This document shows, piece after piece, positions 34,360 through 38,354 of a DNA stretch of 38,354 nucleotides (position 1 is its first letter; every line of letters begins with the position of its first letter). The notes beneath the pieces are model-generated. The model was not told the DNA's origin, did not search any database, and was given only the letters and a program-made list of their open reading frames with translations. The stretch comes from Actinomycetes bacterium (GTDB taxonomy: Bacteria > Actinomycetota > Thermoleophilia > Gaiellales > F1-60-MAGs149), in assembly GCA_025360225.1 (NCBI GenBank), contig JANYCN010000017.1, forward strand, positions 1 to 38,354, in the 5' to 3' direction. A program made the position numbers and the translations under genes.

Positions 34360-35634
34360 GTGCGACGCGAGCACCATCTGACGACGCTCGACAACGGGGT
34401 CCGGGTCACCACGGAGGTGGTGCCCGGGCTCCGTTCGGTCGCTCTAGGAGTGTTCGTCGGTGTCGGCTCCCGTGACGAGACCTCGGCGAACGGCGGCGCC
34501 TCGCACTTCATCGAGCACCTGCTGTTCCGTGGAACGGACACGCACGACGCGTTGACGATCGCGCAGGTGTTCGACCGGTTCGGGTCGGAGCTGAACGCTT
34601 CGACCTCCCGCGAGGTCACTGACCTGTACACGCGAGTGATCGATACGCAGCTCGACGCGGCGTTCAGCGTGATCGGTGGCATGGTCCGCTCGCCGCTCTG
34701 GGCGGAGATCGACAGCGAGCGCGACGTCGTGATCGAGGAGATCGCGATGTACGAGGACACGCCCGACGACCTCGTGCACGATCTCGTTGGCGAGGCGGTG
34801 TTCCCAGACGACCCTCTCGGCCGCCCGATCATCGGTTCGGCCGAGAGCCTCGCTGGCCTCGGTGTCGACGAGGTCGCGGCGCACCACCGCGCCTTCTACA
34901 CGGCCCCGAACGTCGTCGTCGCCGCCGCCGGCTCGGTCGACCATGACGCGCTGGTCGCCCTGACGATGCGAGAGCTCGGCGACCTTCGGGCAGACGCTCG
35001 ACCGGTGCATCGCGACGCCGAACGACGCCCTGTGGTTCCGCGCACGTTCCTCGAGCGCGACACCGAGCAGTTCCACGTCACGATCTCTGCCGCGGGCCTC
35101 TCCCGCGTCGACGATCGGCGTTTCGCAGCCCACGTGCTCGACCAGCTCCTTGGCGGTGGAGCATCCTCGCGCCTGTTCCAGGAGGTACGCGAACGACGGG
35201 GGATGGCGTACTCCGTCTACTCGTTCGGGGCGCACTACCGCGAGATCGGGCAGGTCGGCGTGTACCTCGGCACGCGGTCAGAGAACCTCGAGGAGTGCCT
35301 CGCTGTCGTCCGCACCGAGATCGACGCGGTCGCGAGCGGTCGGTTCGTCGACGACGAGGTCGAACGGGCGAAGGATGCGATCAAGGGACGCGTGGTGCTC
35401 TCGATGGAGTCGACGGCGAGCCGCATGGGTCGGCTCGGGAAGAGCGTCCTGTTTGGCACGGAGCTGCTGGATGAGGCTGCGGTGATCGCTCGGGTCGACG
35501 CGGTGACCGACGCAGCGGTCGCCGAGCTCGCCGGCGAGCTGTTCAACGACGCCGATCTCGCCGTCGCCGCGATCGGGCCGGACGCGGAGCTGTTCGCGCG
35601 TGCCGTCGACGCGTTTCGCGGCGCTCGGCGATGA
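34360..35634 (+). CDS. M16 zinc peptidase (processing-peptidase-like)
   Basis: 424 aa. The inverted zinc motif HFIEH (His49, Glu52, His53) with the distal glutamate in VVIEEIAMYEDTP marks an active M16 protease; the second half has the inactive-type domain with QLLGGGASSRLFQEVRE and GMAYSVYSF. Homologues sit after pnp in many Gram-positives. Begins at GTG 9 nt after the pnp stop, and its stop overlaps the dapB ATG (ATGA), so the three genes form a unit. Confidence 0.93.
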   Translation: MRREHHLTTLDNGVRVTTEVVPGLRSVALGVFVGVGSRDETSANGGASHFIEHLLFRGTDTHDALTIAQVFDRFGSELNASTSREVTDLYTRVIDTQLDAAFSVIGGMVRSPLWAEIDSERDVVIEEIAMYEDTPDDLVHDLVGEAVFPDDPLGRPIIGSAESLAGLGVDEVAAHHRAFYTAPNVVVAAAGSVDHDALVALTMRELGDLRADARPVHRDAERRPVVPRTFLERDTEQFHVTISAAGLSRVDDRRFAAHVLDQLLGGGASSRLFQEVRERRGMAYSVYSFGAHYREIGQVGVYLGTRSENLEECLAVVRTEIDAVASGRFVDDEVERAKDAIKGRVVLSMESTASRMGRLGKSVLFGTELLDEAAVIARVDAVTDAAVAELAGELFNDADLAVAAIGPDAELFARAVDAFRGARR

Positions 35635-36329
35635 CGCGCGTGTGCGTTGTCGGCGCGAGCGGCAAGCTTGGCCGGGTGATCTGCGACGCGGTCGAGCGCG
35701 CAGATGACCTCACGCTCGTCGCCCGCGTCGCGCCGTCGCTCGACAGCGCCGGCTACGGGGCGTTTGGAAGCGTCGATGGTGCGCTCGCGGGCGCGGCCTT
35801 TGACGTTGCCGTCGACGTCACCCGTCCGGACGTGGTCGAGGGGAACGTCCGCGCCGCGATCGTCGCCGGACTTCCTGTCGTGATCGGGACGACGGGGCTC
35901 GCCGATCAGCAGCTCGCGTCTCTCGACCAGCTTGCCCGCGATGCTGGGATTTCGCTGTTCTACGCTCCGAACTTCGCGATCGGCGCAGTGCTGATGATGC
36001 GGTTCGCAGCCGAGCTCGCGCGACACATGCCATCTGTCGAGATCGTCGAGGAGCACGCGGAGACGAAGGTCGATCGCCCGAGCGGCACCGCCCGGCACAC
36101 CGCGGACGTGATTGCAGCCACCGGTGCCGCCCGTCCTCCCATTCACTCGATCCGTCTTCCCGGCGTCGTCGCCAACCAGTCGGTGATCGCCGGATCGCTA
36201 GGGCAGTCGCTGGAGGTTCGTCACGTGACGACGAGCCGGGAGGCCTTCGTCCCTGGCGTGCTGCTGGCACTGAGAAGGATCACCGAGCTTCCGGCAGGTC
36301 TGACCGTGGGCCTCGACGCGCTTCTCTGA
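35631..36329 (+). CDS. dapB: 4-hydroxy-tetrahydrodipicolinate reductase
   Basis: 232 aa, second committed step of lysine/diaminopimelate synthesis. NAD(P)-binding loop VVGASGKLGRVI at the start, GTTGL at 86-90, APNFAIGAVLMMRFA at 112-126, and the catalytic segment EEHAETKVDRPSGTA (His142, Lys146). Most DapB have His-His here; the second is Ala in this protein, while the proton-donor His and the Lys and PSGT loop remain. The protein is slightly short for the family. Coupled to the M16 gene by ATGA. Confidence 0.93.
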   Translation: MTRVCVVGASGKLGRVICDAVERADDLTLVARVAPSLDSAGYGAFGSVDGALAGAAFDVAVDVTRPDVVEGNVRAAIVAGLPVVIGTTGLADQQLASLDQLARDAGISLFYAPNFAIGAVLMMRFAAELARHMPSVEIVEEHAETKVDRPSGTARHTADVIAATGAARPPIHSIRLPGVVANQSVIAGSLGQSLEVRHVTTSREAFVPGVLLALRRITELPAGLTVGLDALL

Positions 36330-36354
36330 CGTAGGTCGCGTGGCCGTGTACTGT
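36326..36354 (+). promoter_or_regulatory. Candidate promoter of the CBS gene
   Basis: CTGACG (36326-36331), 17-nt spacer, TACTGT (36349-36354), giving a leader of about 35 nt with a small CCCC-GCTC-GGGG hairpin (36365-36376) before the SD GGAAGGAG (36382-36389). Confidence 0.45.
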
Positions 36355-36394
36355 GAGTCCGGTGCCCCGCTCGGGGTCGCTGGAAGGAGCCCGC

Positions 36395-36766
36395 ATGACA
36401 ACGGTCGCGGACGTCATGTCCCGAGACATCCTCACGGTTCAGCCTGACGCCACGCTCGGCCAGGTCGCGCGTGCGCTTCGGTCTCGCAACGTCGGCTCGG
36501 CGCTCGTCACGGACAGCGCTGGGCGTCCAGTCGGGATCATCAGCGAACGGGAACTGGTCGACTCCGTCGCTGGCAGTCGGAACCCCGACATCGGCGTTGC
36601 CGAGTCGTGGATGCGGGCGAACCCGACGGCCGTCGAGTCGAGCGCGACGCTCGCTGACGCGTCCACGCTGATGCGCGAGGCGAACGTGCGTCACCTCCCG
36701 GTCACCGCAGACGGCGTCGTCGTTGGCGTCGTCTCGATCCGTGATCTGCTGAACGCAACCCTGTAG
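36395..36766 (+). CDS. CBS-domain pair protein
   Basis: 123 aa made only of two CBS domains: VADVMSRDILTVQPDATLGQ with VGIISERELV, then AESWMRANPTAVESSATLAD with VVGVVSIRDLL. Stand-alone pairs bind adenine nucleotides and sense energy state or regulate a partner enzyme. Good SD 5 nt before the ATG. It has its own promoter after dapB. Partner unknown. Confidence 0.9.
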   Translation: MTTVADVMSRDILTVQPDATLGQVARALRSRNVGSALVTDSAGRPVGIISERELVDSVAGSRNPDIGVAESWMRANPTAVESSATLADASTLMREANVRHLPVTADGVVVGVVSIRDLLNATL

Positions 36767-36778
36767 GTCGCTGCGCTC

Positions 36779-36800
36779 ACCGGCCGCTTGCGGCTCCGGT
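36779..36800. terminator. Stem between convergent genes
   Basis: ACCGG+CCGC pairs with GCGG+CCGGT around TT, with a 2-nt bulge (CT), between the CBS gene and the convergent repeat protein. No T-run; a bidirectional or factor-assisted terminator is likely. Confidence 0.45.
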
Positions 36801-38354
36801 TACGGGAGCAGGAGCTGAGTCGAGGTCTGCGCTGCGGATGTCCCGCCAGGTCCGGTCGCCGTGACCACCACCTGCAGGTAGTGGCCAGTGTCAGCGGGCT
36901 GGACGGCGTAGGTCGCCTGGTCGGCGCCGACGTTCGTCGCTCCGGTGCTGCAGAGGGTGTCCACGCAGGTCTGCCACTGGTAGTGCACGACCAGCGGCGG
37001 TGTTCCGGTCGGTGCGCCGTCCGTCGACGACGCCGTCCCTGCGAGGAGCGATATGGCGGGAACGCCGATCGCCGGAACGGACGCGGCCACGGCGTTCGTC
37101 GTGATGACGGAGAGCGTCGCGGCGCCTACGCCGTTTGCCGCGCTGAGCGTGTAGCGCAACCACGAGCCGACGTCAGCAGACGTGGCGGTGTAGGCGCCGG
37201 TCGCGGCGAGGCCGGTCGCGGCGACGGTGGTGCAGGTGGCGTCGTTACAGCGATCCCACGTCTCGCTCGTGGTGTAGGCGCTGGCGATGCCCCAGGTCGC
37301 GCCCGTGGTGGTTGCCGTGATCAGTTGTCCGTCAGTCGGGGATGGGGCGTCGATGGTGACGGACCCGCCGGCGACGGGCGCGACGTCTACGACCTTGGAG
37401 ACGCTGGTTGCGGACAGCGAGGCGTGGTTGGTGGGGTTGGTGGCGGTGAGGGTGTAGCGCAGGTAGGAGCCGACGTCGGTCGGCGTCGGGGTGTACATGG
37501 CGGTCGTTGCGAGCGGGGTGGGTGTCGTGCAGGCCGCGTCGGCGCAGGACTCCCAGAGGTCGGTGAAGACCAGGTGGTGGGCTGGGCCCCAGGTCGCGGC
37601 CCCCGCCGCGGGGGTCATCGGCGAGCCGTTCGTCGCGGCCGGCAGGGAGATCGTTCCGCCGGCGACCGGCGCTGCGTCGACGACGGTGCTCGTGCTGGTG
37701 ACGGTGAGCGACGCCGACCCGGCGGAGTTGGTGGCGGTGAGGGTGTAGCGCAGGTAGGTGCCGACGTCGGTCGGCGTCGGGGTGTAGGTGGCGGTCGTTG
37801 CGAGCGGGGTGGGTGTCGTGCAGGCCGCATCCACGCAGCGCTCCCACGTGTCAGCCAACGTGAGGTTGTGTGCGGCGCCCCATGCTGCGGCGAGCGCACT
37901 GGCCGTGACGAGCTGGCCGTCGATCGGCGAGGTGTGGTCGAGCGTGACGGCGCCGCCGGCGACCGGCGCGACGTTCGCGACCTTCGCGGTCGTGGTGGCG
38001 CTGAGCGACGCGGAGTTGGCGCTGTTTGTCGCGGTCAGCGTGTAGCGTAGGAATGATCCGGCGTCCGCGGCGGTCGCGGTGTAGGTGGTGGTTGTTGCGA
38101 TCTGTACCGGCGACGTGCAGCCCGCATCCACGCAGCGCTCCCACGTGTCAGCCAACGTGAGGTTGTGTGCGGCGCCCCAGGTCGCGGCGAGCGCACTGGC
38201 CGTGACGAGCTGGCCGTCGCTCGGCGTTGGGTTGTCGAGCGTGACGGCGCCGCCGGCGACCGGCGCGACGTTCGCGACCTTCGCGGTCGTGGTGGCGCTG
38301 AGCGACGCGGAGTTGGCGCTGTTTGTCGCGGTCAGCGTGTAGCGTAGGAATGAT
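36800..38354 (-). CDS. Secreted-type Ig-like repeat protein (5' end missing)
   Basis: Open from the window edge to a TAA at 36800, over 510 codons; the N-terminus lies outside. It consists of repeats of about 99 residues, each with APVAGG..., GQLVTA..., TW...TWERCVDAACTTP (two Cys, four residues apart), YTPTPTDVGTYLRYTLTATN and a Ser/Ala/Thr-rich end. Four complete units and a fragment of a further one are present; the last unit is divergent (YQWQTCVDTLCSTG) and ends STQLLLP, with no sortase signal or C-terminal anchor. The composition (Ala/Thr/Ser-rich, beta-like) suggests an extracellular Ig-like stalk or adhesin. Function unknown. TTG at 38155 is not a start: it codes the Leu of the repeat. 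Confidence 0.8.
   Translation of the reverse strand, partial: SFLRYTLTATNSANSASLSATTTAKVANVAPVAGGAVTLDNPTPSDGQLVTASALAATWGAAHNLTLADTWERCVDAGCTSPVQIATTTTYTATAADAGSFLRYTLTATNSANSASLSATTTAKVANVAPVAGGAVTLDHTSPIDGQLVTASALAAAWGAAHNLTLADTWERCVDAACTTPTPLATTATYTPTPTDVGTYLRYTLTATNSAGSASLTVTSTSTVVDAAPVAGGTISLPAATNGSPMTPAAGAATWGPAHHLVFTDLWESCADAACTTPTPLATTAMYTPTPTDVGSYLRYTLTATNPTNHASLSATSVSKVVDVAPVAGGSVTIDAPSPTDGQLITATTTGATWGIASAYTTSETWDRCNDATCTTVAATGLAATGAYTATSADVGSWLRYTLSAANGVGAATLSVITTNAVAASVPAIGVPAISLLAGTASSTDGAPTGTPPLVVHYQWQTCVDTLCSTGATNVGADQATYAVQPADTGHYLQVVVTATGPGGTSAAQTSTQLLLP
37827..38354. repeat. 297-nt tandem repeat within the Ig-like gene
   Basis: Positions 37827-38057 and 38124-38354 match with about 8 differences in 231 nt, a period of 297 nt (99 codons). 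Older units further 3' are more diverged. The array continues beyond the window. Confidence 0.85.

Noticed and set aside
37400-38354. CRISPR-like tandem array
   Set aside because: Repeats are 297 nt, in frame and coding; no short direct repeats with unique spacers.

Overview
The window is a very GC-rich bacterial chromosome segment with short intergenic gaps, many GTG starts and 4-nt GTGA overlaps. Several genes carry a TANNNT -10 box 6-7 nt before the start codon, which is the leaderless-promoter style of actinobacteria. The rpsO-pnp-M16 peptidase-dapB order and class II FBPase also fit Actinomycetota. My inference is a soil-type actinobacterium, possibly class Thermoleophilia; no rRNA or marker tree was available to prove this.

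Layout. 46-3351: APC permease (-) and a methyl-accepting chemoreceptor (+). 3377-19768: the most interesting block. An Orn/Lys/Arg-type decarboxylase (-) is divergent from a four-gene polyamine/betaine-type ABC transporter (potDBCA-like). The transporter is followed by a tightly overlapped run: TetR regulator, Rieske oxygenase, 105-aa unknown, ADP-forming acyl-CoA synthetase, crotonase, acyl-CoA dehydrogenase, second ADP-forming acyl-CoA synthetase, YugP-type Zn peptidase, and a trimethylamine dehydrogenase/dienoyl-CoA reductase-like flavoprotein. A perfect 18-bp palindrome sits in the tetR promoter, and a 15/18 copy sits in the promoter region between the decarboxylase and potD. I read this as one regulon for uptake and CoA-dependent breakdown of an amine or betaine. 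The substrate is not known.

19755-21834 (-): SSI-like lipoprotein and a cobalt-type nitrile hydratase (alpha with a His/Asp zipper N-terminus, beta, activator). 21896-26859: amine/amino-acid FAD oxidoreductase, a hypothetical, Amidase_2 protein, glpX and a cysteine-desulfurase-like PLP enzyme, several with leaderless promoters. 26872-29350: tRNA-Leu(CAG), then a plastic zone with two copies of a 312-bp MITE (IS630-like CTAG/TA target). The truncated copy supplies the C-terminus and stop codon of an ArgA-like acetyltransferase; the intact copy ends a decayed Hpt/receiver/nucleotide-cyclase locus. A FMN flavoprotein lies between them.

29364-38354: rhodanese, NCS1 permease with a leader that may fold on its own SD, then the housekeeping block rpsO, pnp, M16 peptidase, dapB, and a CBS-pair protein. 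The window ends in a convergent, 5'-incomplete gene for a secreted-type protein built of 99-residue Ig-like repeats, two of them nearly identical in DNA. No CRISPR array, rRNA, prophage or replication origin was seen.
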